Below are positions 24,269 through 32,599 of a DNA stretch of 35,149 nucleotides, piece after piece (position 1 is the first letter of the stretch; every line of letters begins with the position of its first letter). The notes beneath the pieces were generated by a model, which saw nothing but the letters and a program-made list of their open reading frames with translations, ran no database searches and was not told the origin of the DNA. The DNA is from Pseudomonas sp. GM49 (lineage in GTDB: Bacteria > Pseudomonadota > Gammaproteobacteria > Pseudomonadales > Pseudomonadaceae): contig NZ_AKJL01000202.1 in assembly GCF_000282355.1 (NCBI RefSeq), positions 1-35,149 on the forward strand. The letters are read 5' to 3'. The position numbers and the translations under genes are program-made.

Positions 24269-25059
24269 CGGGGAATCTGCAGGCTCAAGGGCGCCACCGG
24301 AGCGGGCGGGGATTGCAGTTGCTCGTTGGCGTAGAGCCTGTCGAGCAAATCGTGGTCGACGTCGCTGGCGGGAAGATCGAACAGGATCTGACCGTCACGT
24401 AAACCGATGATGCGTGAAAAGTGCGCCAGGGCCAGTTCCACCGCATGCAGGCTGGCAACCAGCGTCACGTTGTGTTCCCGGGCGTGGCGGCAGAGGACTG
24501 ACAGGGTGTGGCCGGCCAGTACAGGGTCCATCGCCGACACCGGCTCATCGGCCAGCAGCACTTCGGGCGCCTGGTACAGCACGCGGGCAATGCCCACGCG
24601 CTGCAGTTGGCCGCCGGACAATTGCTGGCACTGGGCGAACAGCTTGTCACCCAGGTCGAGTTTAAGCAGGGCCGCGCGGGCGCCAGGTACGTCCACCGGA
24701 TGCAGCAGGCTCAGCAGGCTTTTGGCAAAGCCCCACTGGCCCAGTTTTCCGGCCAGCACCGCGGTGACCACCCGTTGCCGCGGTGGCAGTGGTGGCGCCT
24801 GGTGAACCAGGCCGATGCGCGCCCGCAGTTGCTGACGCCGATGCGCACCCAGCTGCCAGGCGTGCTCGCCGAGTACCTCGACCGCGCCGTTGTCTGGGCG
24901 CAGCGCGGTCGCCAGCACGTTGAGCAAGCTCGACTTGCCGGCGCCGGACGGACCGATGATCGCCACCTGCTCACCGGCGCCGATGTGCAGGTCGATCTCA
25001 TGCAGCGCACGCACGTCATTGCCGTGCGTGAGGCTGACCCGGTTCAGATGCAGTGTCAT
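24262..25059 (-). CDS. phnC: PhnC-type ABC transporter ATPase
   Basis: A 265-aa ATPase: Walker [11 protein letters not shown]-loop in [20 protein letters not shown] (typical of PhnC), signature LSGGQLQR, Walker B VLLADEP followed by VSAMDP, and His in the switch region [11 protein letters not shown]. It energises import through the two permeases that follow. Overlaps of 4 bp with the binding-protein gene and 7 bp with the permease show one operon. Confidence 0.9.
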   Translation of the reverse strand: MTLHLNRVSLTHGNDVRALHEIDLHIGAGEQVAIIGPSGAGKSSLLNVLATALRPDNGAVEVLGEHAWQLGAHRRQQLRARIGLVHQAPPLPPRQRVVTAVLAGKLGQWGFAKSLLSLLHPVDVPGARAALLKLDLGDKLFAQCQQLSGGQLQRVGIARVLYQAPEVLLADEPVSAMDPVLAGHTLSVLCRHAREHNVTLVASLHAVELALAHFSRIIGLRDGQILFDLPASDVDHDLLDRLYANEQLQSPPAPVAPLSLQIPRC

Positions 25060-25907
25060 TTCAGCAGGTCGGCAGCGCGCGCGGCTTCCTCGATGCCCTT
25101 GTAGTTCTCAGGCTTGGTCTCGATGAAGCGGCTGGCGGCTTGCAGGTCCAGAATCGCTTTTTGCTCCGGGTTGGCCGGGTCGAGCGCGAGGAAGGCTACC
25201 TTGATTTTATCGGCAAGGGCCGGGTCAAGGGTGCCGCGCACGGTCCAGTTGTAGTCGAAGTAGGCCGGCGTGGTGGCGAAGACCTTGACCTTGTCGGTGT
25301 CGACCTTGCCGGCCGCGACCAGTTTTGCCCATACGCTGGCATTGAGTACGCCGGCGTCCACTTTGCCTGCCTGAACCCAGGCAACCGTGGCGTCGTGTGC
25401 GCCGGAGTAACCGACGCGGCTGAAATAGCTTTCCGGCTTGATGCCGTCCTTGAGCATGAAATAACGCGGCATCAAGCTGCCGGAAGTGGAAGACACCGAA
25501 CCGAAAGCAAAGGACTTGCCCTTGAGGTCGGCCAGCGACTTGACGGCCGGGTCGGCGGTGATGAATTTGCTGGTGAACTGGGCGTCCTGCTCACGCTGTA
25601 CCAATGGAATGGCATTGCCGGTTTTCAGGCGCGCCTGCACGAAGGTGAAACCGCCCAGCCAGGCCATGTCGATACGGTCGGTGGCCAGCGCCTCGACCAC
25701 CGCCGGGTAGTCGGACACCGGCACGAACTCGACTTTCATGCCCAGTTGCTTCTCCAGGTATTCGCCCAGTGGCTTGAACTTGCGCAGCAGTTCGGTGGGG
25801 GCTTCATCAGGAATGGCGCTGACCTTGAGGGTCTCGGCAGCCTGTGCCAGCAGGGTGGAAAAGGACAGGGTCAGGCCAACGGCCAAGGCCAGGGTACGTT
25901 TGAGCAT
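25056..25907 (-). CDS. phnD: PhnD-family periplasmic oxyanion-binding protein (phosphonate/phosphite/selenate type)
   Basis: A 283-aa binding protein. The signal peptide ends near LAQAA (about residue 21). The mature domain starts [20 protein letters not shown] and contains [20 protein letters not shown] and [19 protein letters not shown], the family's ligand-binding loops. Close relatives in Pseudomonas are, as I recall, labelled putative selenate-binding proteins; phosphonate or phosphite are alternatives. The start at 25907 was taken over a 21-residue longer frame because it opens a clear signal peptide after a GGAGAA site. The adjacent transsulfuration genes make a sulfur or selenium role attractive but unproven. 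Confidence 0.88.
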   Translation of the reverse strand: MLKRTLALAVGLTLSFSTLLAQAAETLKVSAIPDEAPTELLRKFKPLGEYLEKQLGMKVEFVPVSDYPAVVEALATDRIDMAWLGGFTFVQARLKTGNAIPLVQREQDAQFTSKFITADPAVKSLADLKGKSFAFGSVSSTSGSLMPRYFMLKDGIKPESYFSRVGYSGAHDATVAWVQAGKVDAGVLNASVWAKLVAAGKVDTDKVKVFATTPAYFDYNWTVRGTLDPALADKIKVAFLALDPANPEQKAILDLQAASRFIETKPENYKGIEEAARAADLLK

Positions 25908-26036
25908 GGAAGTTCTCCGGTTCAATAGCGGAAAAATGTCGATGCGCCCCGCACAAGCTGATTGCTGCACGACGCTTCGTGAGGGTAGACGAAAACGCCG
26001 CGATTATAGGGGGTCTTGCGTGCTTGACCAGCCTTG

Positions 26037-26136
26037 TGTAGGAGCGAGCTTGCTCGCGATGGACCCAAGAGCGCTGCGTTTAGTCAGTAAACACGCGGCA
26101 TCGTTAACGACCATCGCGAGCGAGCTCGCTCCTACA
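26037..26136. repeat. REP doublet (REPIN), 100 bp
   Basis: Arms TGTAGGAGCGAGCTTGCTCG and its near-complement around a core in reverse orientation to those at 622 and 35050. It separates the Phn-type operon from the cystathionine genes. Confidence 0.95.
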
Positions 26137-26166
26137 GGTATTGTGGTGTCCCACAATTCAGGTTGC

Positions 26167-27345
26167 TTACATCCTTGCCAACGCCTGCGCCAGATCAGCA
26201 CGCAAGTCTTCCACGTCCTCGACGCCAACCGACAACCGCACCAACCCGTCACCGATGCCCAATTGTGCGCGGGTATCGGCTGGAATGGTGGCGTGGGTCA
26301 TGATCGCCGGGTGTTCGATCAGGCTTTCCACGCCGCCCAGGCTTTCGGCCAGGGCGAAGATCTGCACGCTCTCCAGGAAGCGTTTGGTGCCAGCCAGGTC
26401 GCTGTTGAGGTCGAGGGAAATCATCCCGCCGAAACCGCGCATTTGCCGTTGGGCCAGTTCGTGTTGCGGGTGCGATGGCAGGCCGGGGTAGTAGACCCTT
26501 GAGACTTGTGGCTGACGCTCCAGCCATTGCGCCAGCTCCAGCGCGTTGCTGCAATGCCGCTCCATGCGCAGCGCCAGGGTCTTCACCCCGCGCAGGGTGA
26601 GGAAGGCGTCGAACGGGCCGGCGATGGCGCCGACCGCGTTTTGCAGGAAACCCAGGCGCTCGGCCAGTTCGGCATTCTGCCCGACCACGGCGATGCCGCC
26701 GATCACGTCGGAATGGCCGTTGAGGTATTTGGTGGTCGAGTGCAGCACGATGTCGAAACCCAGTTCCAGCGGGCGCTGGATCCACGGGCTGGCGAAGGTG
26801 TTGTCGGCCACGCAGATGATGCCGCGTGCGCGGCAGGTGCGGGCGATGGCGGCGAGGTCAGCGAGGTTCAGCAGGGGATTGCTCGGTGTCTCGACCATGA
26901 CCATCCGAGTGTTGTCTTGCAGGGACGCCTCGAACGCCGCCAGGTCCGTCAGGTCGACGTAGCTGAAACGGTGCCCGGCGCTGCGCTGGCGCACCTTGTC
27001 GAACAGGCGGAAGGTGCCGCCGTACAAGTCATTGCCCGAGACGATGTGCGAGCCGGCGTCGAGCAGTTCGAGCACCGTGGAAATGGTCGCCAGACCCGAG
27101 GCGAAGGCGAACGCCCGGGTACCGCCTTCGAGGTCTGCCACGCAGCGCTCCAGGGCCCAGCGCGTCGGGTTGTGCGATCGCCCGTAATCCAGGCCTTTGT
27201 GCACACCGGGGCTCTGTTGCAGGTAGGTGGAGTTGGCGTAGATCGGCGGCATCAACGCCCCGGTCGAAGGGTCCGGCGTTTGCCCGGCATGGATCACGCG
27301 GGTGGCGAAGCCCCGTGGCGGGGCATTTTCATCGTGCTGACTCAT
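26167..27345 (-). CDS. Cystathionine gamma-lyase / gamma-synthase family PLP enzyme
   Basis: A 392-aa enzyme of the Cys/Met metabolism PLP family. PLP-binding Lys206 lies in LHSTTKYLNGHSDVIGG. The N-terminal ATRVIHAGQTPDPSTGALMP, the Tyr-Gly-Arg site in LDYGRSHNPTRWALE and AFASGLATIS are conserved. It overlaps the upstream cystathionine beta-synthase gene by 4 bp. Beta-synthase makes cystathionine from homocysteine and serine, and this enzyme would split it into cysteine, ammonia and 2-oxobutanoate, giving reverse transsulfuration. Sequence alone cannot exclude gamma-synthase activity, but the pairing favours lyase. Confidence 0.9.
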   Translation of the reverse strand: MSQHDENAPPRGFATRVIHAGQTPDPSTGALMPPIYANSTYLQQSPGVHKGLDYGRSHNPTRWALERCVADLEGGTRAFAFASGLATISTVLELLDAGSHIVSGNDLYGGTFRLFDKVRQRSAGHRFSYVDLTDLAAFEASLQDNTRMVMVETPSNPLLNLADLAAIARTCRARGIICVADNTFASPWIQRPLELGFDIVLHSTTKYLNGHSDVIGGIAVVGQNAELAERLGFLQNAVGAIAGPFDAFLTLRGVKTLALRMERHCSNALELAQWLERQPQVSRVYYPGLPSHPQHELAQRQMRGFGGMISLDLNSDLAGTKRFLESVQIFALAESLGGVESLIEHPAIMTHATIPADTRAQLGIGDGLVRLSVGVEDVEDLRADLAQALARM

Positions 27346-28718
27346 GGCAGGGATCTCCGCAGGTGATTGAGCATGTCGGTTCGGGTAATCAGGCCGTGGA
27401 AGCCCGAGGCATCCTGAATGATTGCCACCAGTCCACGGGCCAGCTCTGCTTCCAGTTCCGCCAGTGTGGCCGCGGGTGGCAGGGTTTGCAGTTTGTCGGT
27501 CATGGCGCTGGCCACGGTTTTACGGAAGTGTGCAGCGTCTTCATGCACCCCCAGCAGGATGTCGGACTCGTCGATCACGCCGACCAGTTGTTTGCCGTTC
27601 ACCAGCACCGGCAGTTGCGACACGTCCGCCAGGCGCATGCGCTGGAATGCGGTGAGCAGGGTGTCATCGGGGCCGACGCTGATCACCCGGCCGTCCTCGA
27701 AGCGCCGCGCGATCAGGTCGCGCAGGTCGCCGTACTGCTTGCGTTGCAGCAAGCCCTGATCGTTCATCCACTGGTCGTTGTAGACCTTCGACAGGTAACG
27801 CGTACCGGTGTCGCAGACGAAGCTCACCACCCGCTTCGGCTCGGTCTGTTCGCGGCAGTAACGCAGGGCCGCCGCCAGCAACGTGCCGGTCGAGGAACCG
27901 CCGAGAATGCCTTCGGCGCGCAGCAACTGGCGGGCGTGGTCGAAGCTTTCTTCGTCGCTGATCGAATAGGCGTGGCGCACGCTGGACAGGTCGGCGATCG
28001 ACGGAATGAAGTCCTCGCCGATGCCTTCCACCGCCCAGGAACCGGGGGTGGGGAGGGTGCCACCGCGGCTGTATTCGGCCATCACCGAACCGACCGGGTC
28101 GGCCAGGACCATTTCCAGGTCCGGCTGCACGCGTTTGAAGAAACGGGTCAGGCCGGTCAGCGTACCGGCCGAACCGACCCCGACGACGATGGCGTCCACA
28201 TCATGCTGGGTCTGCGCCCAGATCTCCGGCGCGGTGCTGCATTCGTGGGCCAGCGGGTTGGCGGGGTTGTTGAACTGGTCGGCGAAGAACGCATCGGGAA
28301 TTTCCGCCGCCAGCCGCGCGGCGACATCCTGGTAGTACTCGGGATGGCCCTTGCCGACATCGGAGCGGGTGATGTGTACCTCGGCGCCCATGGCCTTGAG
28401 GTGCAGGACCTTCTCGGTGGACATCTTGTCCGGCACCACCAGCACCACCCGGTAACCCTTGGCGCGGCCGACCAGGGCCAGGCCGAGGCCGGTATTGCCG
28501 GCAGTGGCTTCGACGATGGTGCCGCCGGGCCTGAGGCGACCGTCGCGTTCGGCGGTGTCGATCATCGCCAGACCGATGCGGTCCTTGATCGAACCGCCGG
28601 GGTTCTGGGATTCGAGTTTGAGAAACAGCGTGCACGGACCGGTATCGAACCGGCTGACGCGCACCAGCGGGGTATTGCCAATCAGTTCGAGTACGGCAGG
28701 ACGGGAATTGTCGGGCAT
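27342..28718 (-). CDS. Cystathionine beta-synthase
   Basis: A 458-aa enzyme. Residues 1-325 are the fold-type II PLP domain, with Lys45 in NPGGSIKDRIG, the phosphate loop EATAGNTGLGLA and GVGSAGTLTGLTRFFK. Residues 335-458 hold two CBS (Bateman) repeats: RVISVGPDDTLLTAFQRMRL with VSQLPVLVNGKQLVGVIDES, and a second ending HGLITRTDML. Unlike the human enzyme there is no N-terminal haem domain. The start at 28718 follows AAGGAG; a longer frame lacks a site. It forms cystathionine from serine and homocysteine and is co-transcribed with the lyase gene. Confidence 0.92.
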   Translation of the reverse strand: MPDNSRPAVLELIGNTPLVRVSRFDTGPCTLFLKLESQNPGGSIKDRIGLAMIDTAERDGRLRPGGTIVEATAGNTGLGLALVGRAKGYRVVLVVPDKMSTEKVLHLKAMGAEVHITRSDVGKGHPEYYQDVAARLAAEIPDAFFADQFNNPANPLAHECSTAPEIWAQTQHDVDAIVVGVGSAGTLTGLTRFFKRVQPDLEMVLADPVGSVMAEYSRGGTLPTPGSWAVEGIGEDFIPSIADLSSVRHAYSISDEESFDHARQLLRAEGILGGSSTGTLLAAALRYCREQTEPKRVVSFVCDTGTRYLSKVYNDQWMNDQGLLQRKQYGDLRDLIARRFEDGRVISVGPDDTLLTAFQRMRLADVSQLPVLVNGKQLVGVIDESDILLGVHEDAAHFRKTVASAMTDKLQTLPPAATLAELEAELARGLVAIIQDASGFHGLITRTDMLNHLRRSLP

Positions 28719-28904
28719 GTCATCACTCCTTGCGTGAATCCGCACTGGATGGACAGCAATCCGCGCCGGGTCTTCGCGCCGGTCGCGGGCAATGCATCGC
28801 TTGGACCATAGGCCGGGATGGTGTCGCTCGCAACCTTGTACAGCCGACTGGTAGCGTTACTGCCAAAACGACAACGCCGGTCGATGAGTGCAGTAGAGCG
28901 TTTT

Positions 28905-29087
28905 TCAGACCAGCATCAGTTGCCACGATTCGACGATTTCGCGGCCGATACGGCGCAGCCTGGACAGGCTCCCCTTGGGGGCAACACGCCGACAGATTCG
29001 ATCGGTGGTCACTGTGCCCGATAGCCGCCGGGCAGCCTCTGGTTCGATCCAGCGCCAGCGATGCGTGCAAGCGTCAATGTTGCCCAT
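28905..29087 (-). CDS. Small hypothetical protein of 60 residues at the end of the catabolic operon
   Basis: A 60-aa basic protein (MGNIDACTHRWRWIEPEAAR, with many Arg and a C-terminal WQLMLV) I do not recognise. It begins 29 bp after the dihydroorotate-dehydrogenase-like gene and has a GAGGA ribosome site. It has two cysteines. Position and site support expression; sequence gives no function. Confidence 0.45.
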   Translation of the reverse strand: MGNIDACTHRWRWIEPEAARRLSGTVTTDRICRRVAPKGSLSRLRRIGREIVESWQLMLV

Positions 29088-29115
29088 GCTGTCGGTCCTC
29101 GTTTCGGTTTACAGA

Positions 29116-30165
29116 TCAGTGGGTATCAGGCGCAAAGTCCTGCCAGTAGTCCTGACGGCTTGGTTGTTCCTGATAGGTCTGTACGTGATCTGCCGCCAGT
29201 CCCAGTAATTCACTGGCGGTACGACCGCGTTTGGCCAGGTAGTGGTCGAGTTCGTCGATGGCTCGCCCAAGCACTGGGTAGCCACCCGTGAAGACGGACG
29301 AGGTCATTTCTGTTGCACAGGCGCCAGCCAACAGGAAGCGTGCAACATCCAGCCCGTTGCGTGCACCGTTGGTGGCGATCAGGGGAAAGTCCGGGCCGAG
29401 TTTCTTGCGGGTGAGCATCAACCAGCGGGCGGTCAGTGGCAGGGCCCAACTGCCTCCAATGGCCGCCGACGTGCCGAGCAATGGCCGCTCTGTTTCCAGA
29501 TCGGGTAGAAAACCCATGAAGCGGCCCATCATTACCACGCTGTCGGCACCGCCTCGCCGAGCGGCTTCGGCCAGGCCGACAACGTTTTCACTTTGTCCGG
29601 TCAGCTTGATCCATAGCGGCAGATTCGTTGCCTGGCGAATCCGCCGAACAATCTGCTCGATCCGGTCGGTTCCGCGCTCCAAAACAATGGCACCCTTGGC
29701 GGCCTCTTCACCGTGGGGGGCACCGATGTTGAGTTCCAGCACGCGCAACCCTGCTTGCTCAATTTGTTGCGCGAAGCGAGCGCACTGTTCGAGGTCGCTG
29801 AGGATCAGGCTTGGAATGACAAAGGCATCCTGGCTTTTGGCCTGGCGATCCAGGACCGCCAGCTCATCGATCCAGCCCTCGAAGTCACGTTGTACCAACC
29901 CGGAACGACCGAACAGACTGGCTTCGGCCGGGGGATTGAAGTCCCATGGCAATCGGTTCCACTGGGCATCGAGCAGGGCATAGTCGGTTTTGTCCAATTG
30001 CTGCTTGGCGGCCAGCGATTCGTTGGTGGATTTGGCAACCACCGCACCAGCGCCGGTATCAAGGGCCTTTTTGATGGCAGCGCTGGTCATGGTTTGTTCG
30101 CCGGCTCCGCATATAACCGGATTCTTCAGGGTCAATGACCCGATAGGTGTCGTCAGACGGCTCAT
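29116..30165 (-). CDS. Dihydroorotate-dehydrogenase-like flavoprotein
   Basis: A 349-aa TIM-barrel protein of the class 1 DHOD / dihydropyrimidine dehydrogenase C-domain family. Seen are LTLKNPVICGAGEQTMTS at the N-terminus, then GAGAVVAKSTNESL, LELNIGAPHGEEAAKG and LWIKLTGQSENVVGLAEAAR, which would hold FMN. It differs from PyrD at several of these places, so pyrimidine synthesis is unlikely. It probably oxidises or reduces a ring intermediate in the pathway coded by its operon. It starts 25 bp after the DUF6282-type hydrolase gene. Confidence 0.85.
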   Translation of the reverse strand: MSRLTTPIGSLTLKNPVICGAGEQTMTSAAIKKALDTGAGAVVAKSTNESLAAKQQLDKTDYALLDAQWNRLPWDFNPPAEASLFGRSGLVQRDFEGWIDELAVLDRQAKSQDAFVIPSLILSDLEQCARFAQQIEQAGLRVLELNIGAPHGEEAAKGAIVLERGTDRIEQIVRRIRQATNLPLWIKLTGQSENVVGLAEAARRGGADSVVMMGRFMGFLPDLETERPLLGTSAAIGGSWALPLTARWLMLTRKKLGPDFPLIATNGARNGLDVARFLLAGACATEMTSSVFTGGYPVLGRAIDELDHYLAKRGRTASELLGLAADHVQTYQEQPSRQDYWQDFAPDTH

Positions 30166-30190
30166 GCAATTGCCTCGATTATTGAGCGGA

Positions 30191-31123
30191 TCAGATGTTC
30201 ATCAGGCGCGCGGCGTTGAGTGAGGTCATCTTGCGCACATCGTCTTCGCTGTAACCCAGGTCGAGTACGGTGCCGATCACGTTGCGGAAGCCGTCGACAA
30301 TGGTCGGGTTACCCTGTTGGCCCAGGTCCGAACCGAGAATGGTCAGGTCCACGGTGCCTGCCTCGATGACCTGCGCGAGGAATTCACCGTCGTAGAATTT
30401 GAACTTCGAACCTGGCACCCACATGCACATCGAATGTTCCATGTACACGCCTTCACGGGCGAGCTGGCGCATGTCATCGAGGGTGGCATCGACCACATAA
30501 GTCGGATGATTGACCAGCAGGCGCTTGACCCCGCGCTTGCGCGCTTCTTCAAACAGCGGCCAGATTTCCTTGATGTTCAAATGTCCGGCTGAAAGCACGA
30601 CATCTTCGGCAGCGATCAGGTCCAGGATGCCTTTGACTTCTTCACGCAGCTTTCCATCGTCGTCCAGCACTGTGAGCGGAATCGGTTGCAGCATGCGCTG
30701 GGTGGTCTGCGGGAACTTGTCGACGAACGCCACATCCTGATGATGGTGGGCAATGTGGTTGGCCGAAGAGAAGGTCGGCATCCATACCAGCTTCGCGCCC
30801 AATTTCAGGCCGTGCTCGACCGCGTGGATGTTCAGTCCTCCCACGGAGTTGTTGAGCGGCACACCCGAAAGCATCTGCACGTTGAGTTCGGAAAAGTGCT
30901 TGTTCAACAGTGTCGTGACCGGCGTGCAGGAATAGTAGTGATCCTTGAGCAGGACGGCCTTCAGGCCGGCTGCGGACGCTTCCTGCATGGCTTCAACATG
31001 GTCGCAGTAGCGTGGCATGACCGAAGGGCCACTGTGGCAGTGCAGGTCGATCGCACCGCGCACCAGGCTGTCAATTTGGGCTTCACGATCCGTTGGCGAA
31101 ATGGTTTGGGCTGTGGCGTTCAT
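30191..31123 (-). CDS. DUF6282-family metal-dependent hydrolase
   Basis: A 310-aa amidohydrolase-like or PHP-like barrel protein. Probable metal residues are His28 and His30 in AIDLHCHSGPS, His62 in LLKDHYYSC, the run NHIAHHHQD, then SAGHLN, LVNHPTY and an Asp in LGSDLGQQG. Proteins with this layout are grouped as DUF6282 and have no proven reaction as far as I know. The start at 31123 follows AAGGTG; the 55-residue in-frame extension lacks support. In this operon it stands between an aldolase and a flavoprotein, so ring opening or lactone/imide hydrolysis is plausible. Confidence 0.83.
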   Translation of the reverse strand: MNATAQTISPTDREAQIDSLVRGAIDLHCHSGPSVMPRYCDHVEAMQEASAAGLKAVLLKDHYYSCTPVTTLLNKHFSELNVQMLSGVPLNNSVGGLNIHAVEHGLKLGAKLVWMPTFSSANHIAHHHQDVAFVDKFPQTTQRMLQPIPLTVLDDDGKLREEVKGILDLIAAEDVVLSAGHLNIKEIWPLFEEARKRGVKRLLVNHPTYVVDATLDDMRQLAREGVYMEHSMCMWVPGSKFKFYDGEFLAQVIEAGTVDLTILGSDLGQQGNPTIVDGFRNVIGTVLDLGYSEDDVRKMTSLNAARLMNI

Positions 31124-31169
31124 CAGGGGCACCTTGTTTGGGTGGTTGTTCTTGTTGAGTGTGTTTGCG

Positions 31170-31940
31170 TCAGCGCGATGAGGCGCTGCGAAAATGCTGC
31201 ACTTGCTCGGTCCAGCCCTTGCGCAGGACGGCTTGATCGGAACCGACGATAAAAAAGGTCGCGCCGTGGCCTGCGTAATGTTCGACATCGCCGATGTCCG
31301 CGACGAAAAGACCGGCGGCCTTGCCGGCTCGGCGAGCGGCCTGCAGGGTCTGGATCACGGCGTGTTCTACCGCCTCGTGATTGAGGTCGAAGTGGCGCAG
31401 CGAGACCGCCAGGTCGGCGCGGCCGACGAACAGGCAATCAACACCGTCAATGTTGGCGATGTCATCCAGCTGCGAGAGGGCGGTAGCATCTTCGATCTGG
31501 CAAATCACCGCCGCACGGCCATCGTGGAAGTCAATGTGCCGGGCCAGCGGCATGAGGCCATAACCGCCGGCACGCGGTGAGTTGGAGAAACCGCGATGAC
31601 CCTCCCGGTAGCGGGTTGCGGCAACGATTTCATGGGCTTGCGCCGCGCTGGTCACGTGGGGCAATACCAGTCCGCCTGCACCGAGGTCCAGCGCCTGAAG
31701 CAAAGTAGCCGGGCGGTTGTCCGGCACACGGACCAGCCCGCAAATATTAGCGGCCTGACAGGCCAACAGGCCGATGTCCAGGCTGGTGCTGGAGAAGCCG
31801 GCATGCTCGGCATCCAGTACCACGGCATCGAGCCCGGCAATTCCAGCGATTTCAATCGAGGCGTGGGCTGGCGTCTTGATGAAAGTGCTCAGCAAGCGTT
31901 CGCCCGCCAACAGCCGTTGCCGCAGGGTTGGACTGCTCAT
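31170..31940 (-). CDS. HpcH/HpaI family class II aldolase
   Basis: A 256-aa metal-dependent aldolase like HpaI, RhmA and GarL. IEIAGIAGLDAVVLDAEHAG (30-48) carries the catalytic His46 position, RVPDN and the pyruvate-site Arg follow, ICQIEDATAL holds a metal Glu and LFVGRADLAVSL a metal Asp. Such enzymes cleave 2-oxo-4-hydroxy acids to pyruvate or a relative and an aldehyde. An aldehyde dehydrogenase gene lies across the shared promoter region, so the aldehyde may be its substrate. It overlaps the cupin gene by 4 bp. Confidence 0.9.
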   Translation of the reverse strand: MSSPTLRQRLLAGERLLSTFIKTPAHASIEIAGIAGLDAVVLDAEHAGFSSTSLDIGLLACQAANICGLVRVPDNRPATLLQALDLGAGGLVLPHVTSAAQAHEIVAATRYREGHRGFSNSPRAGGYGLMPLARHIDFHDGRAAVICQIEDATALSQLDDIANIDGVDCLFVGRADLAVSLRHFDLNHEAVEHAVIQTLQAARRAGKAAGLFVADIGDVEHYAGHGATFFIVGSDQAVLRKGWTEQVQHFRSASSR

Positions 31941-32338
31941 GACCCGTTCTTCGCGGTGTTAATAGTGCCGAACTCGTTGGCCTGATACTCCACCAGATGC
32001 TGGTAGTCGCCGCGCAACGGTGAGAACACATCCAGGTTCATCACCACTTCATCCCCCAGAGGTTCGGCGTAATGCACCACATGCGGCGGGATGCGCAACA
32101 TGCTTCCCGGACCACCTTCCACCACCTCATCGCCCAAATGAAAGCGCACGCGCCCCTGCACAATGATCACCAGTTGTTCAAAGGTATGGCTGTGGGGAAA
32201 AACGTCCATCCCCGGGGTCAGCCAGTTCATCACGCAGATCGTGTCGTCACCCCGGAAGCCGACGCGCTCGACGCCCTTGCGGACGGTTTCGCGAGGCAGG
32301 TCATTCCAGTTGTGCAGCAGCGCCTGGGCCAGGTTCAT
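31937..32338 (-). CDS. Cupin-domain protein, first gene of the catabolic operon
   Basis: A 133-aa single-cupin cytosolic protein without a signal peptide. Motif 1 is FPHSHTFEQLVIIVQGRVRF, with two His and a Glu as metal ligands, and motif 2 is GSMLRIPPHVVHYA. Proteins of this kind are small dioxygenases, isomerases or sensors. It is the promoter-proximal gene of a five-gene arm and overlaps the aldolase start. A step such as isomerising or oxidising an early intermediate fits the place but is only inferred. Confidence 0.88.
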   Translation of the reverse strand: MNLAQALLHNWNDLPRETVRKGVERVGFRGDDTICVMNWLTPGMDVFPHSHTFEQLVIIVQGRVRFHLGDEVVEGGPGSMLRIPPHVVHYAEPLGDEVVMNLDVFSPLRGDYQHLVEYQANEFGTINTAKNGS

Positions 32339-32388
32339 CGTGAGAATCCTCGGTTGCGAGACCAGGAAAGGTCTGTCTTGATTGTATT

Positions 32389-32411
32389 TTTGGTTTCGTT
32401 GAAGAGAATAA
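32389..32411 (+). promoter_or_regulatory. Shared 23-bp motif, copy 1 (IclR operator candidate)
   Basis: Written on the plus strand it has GGTTTCGTTGAAGAGAATAA. It agrees with 32543-32565 at 17 of 23 positions, with common core GTTTCGT..A..AGAA.AA. It lies just downstream of the cupin-operon promoter candidate, a repressor position. Confidence 0.5.
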
Positions 32412-32429
32412 TGTTTCTCCTGTAGATAA

Positions 32430-32459
32430 AAGCTACTCCCGCTGACCTGGAATCGTCAA
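32430..32459 (-). promoter_or_regulatory. Promoter candidate for the cupin operon
   Basis: On the minus strand TTGACG (32454-32459) and TAGCTT (32430-32435) are separated by 18 bp, ahead of the cupin gene start at 32338. Confidence 0.4.
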
Positions 32460-32495
32460 CACCTGTGGACATAACTTTTTCAAGCAGGGAATGAC

Positions 32496-32525
32496 TTGAC
32501 AGAGGTGAAAAACCGGTCATAGCAT
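32496..32525 (+). promoter_or_regulatory. Promoter candidate for the aldehyde dehydrogenase gene
   Basis: TTGACA (32496-32501) and TAGCAT (32520-32525) are separated by 18 bp. Layout and spacing mirror the divergent promoter candidate, as expected for co-regulated arms. Confidence 0.5.
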
Positions 32526-32542
32526 TGTGTCTGGCAGAAAAA

Positions 32543-32565
32543 TATTGTTTCGTACAGAAGAACAA
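32543..32565 (+). promoter_or_regulatory. Shared 23-bp motif, copy 2 (IclR operator candidate)
   Basis: The core reads TTGTTTCGTACAGAAGAACA and is in the same orientation as copy 1. It covers the expected start of the aldehyde dehydrogenase transcript. Confidence 0.5.
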
Positions 32566-32599
32566 AATTGATGCATCTCCAACACCGCGAGGATCCACA

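Noticed and set aside
27315..28811. A 498-codon plus-strand frame opposite cystathionine beta-synthase
   Set aside because: The opposite strand encodes a complete enzyme with all motifs; this frame has none.
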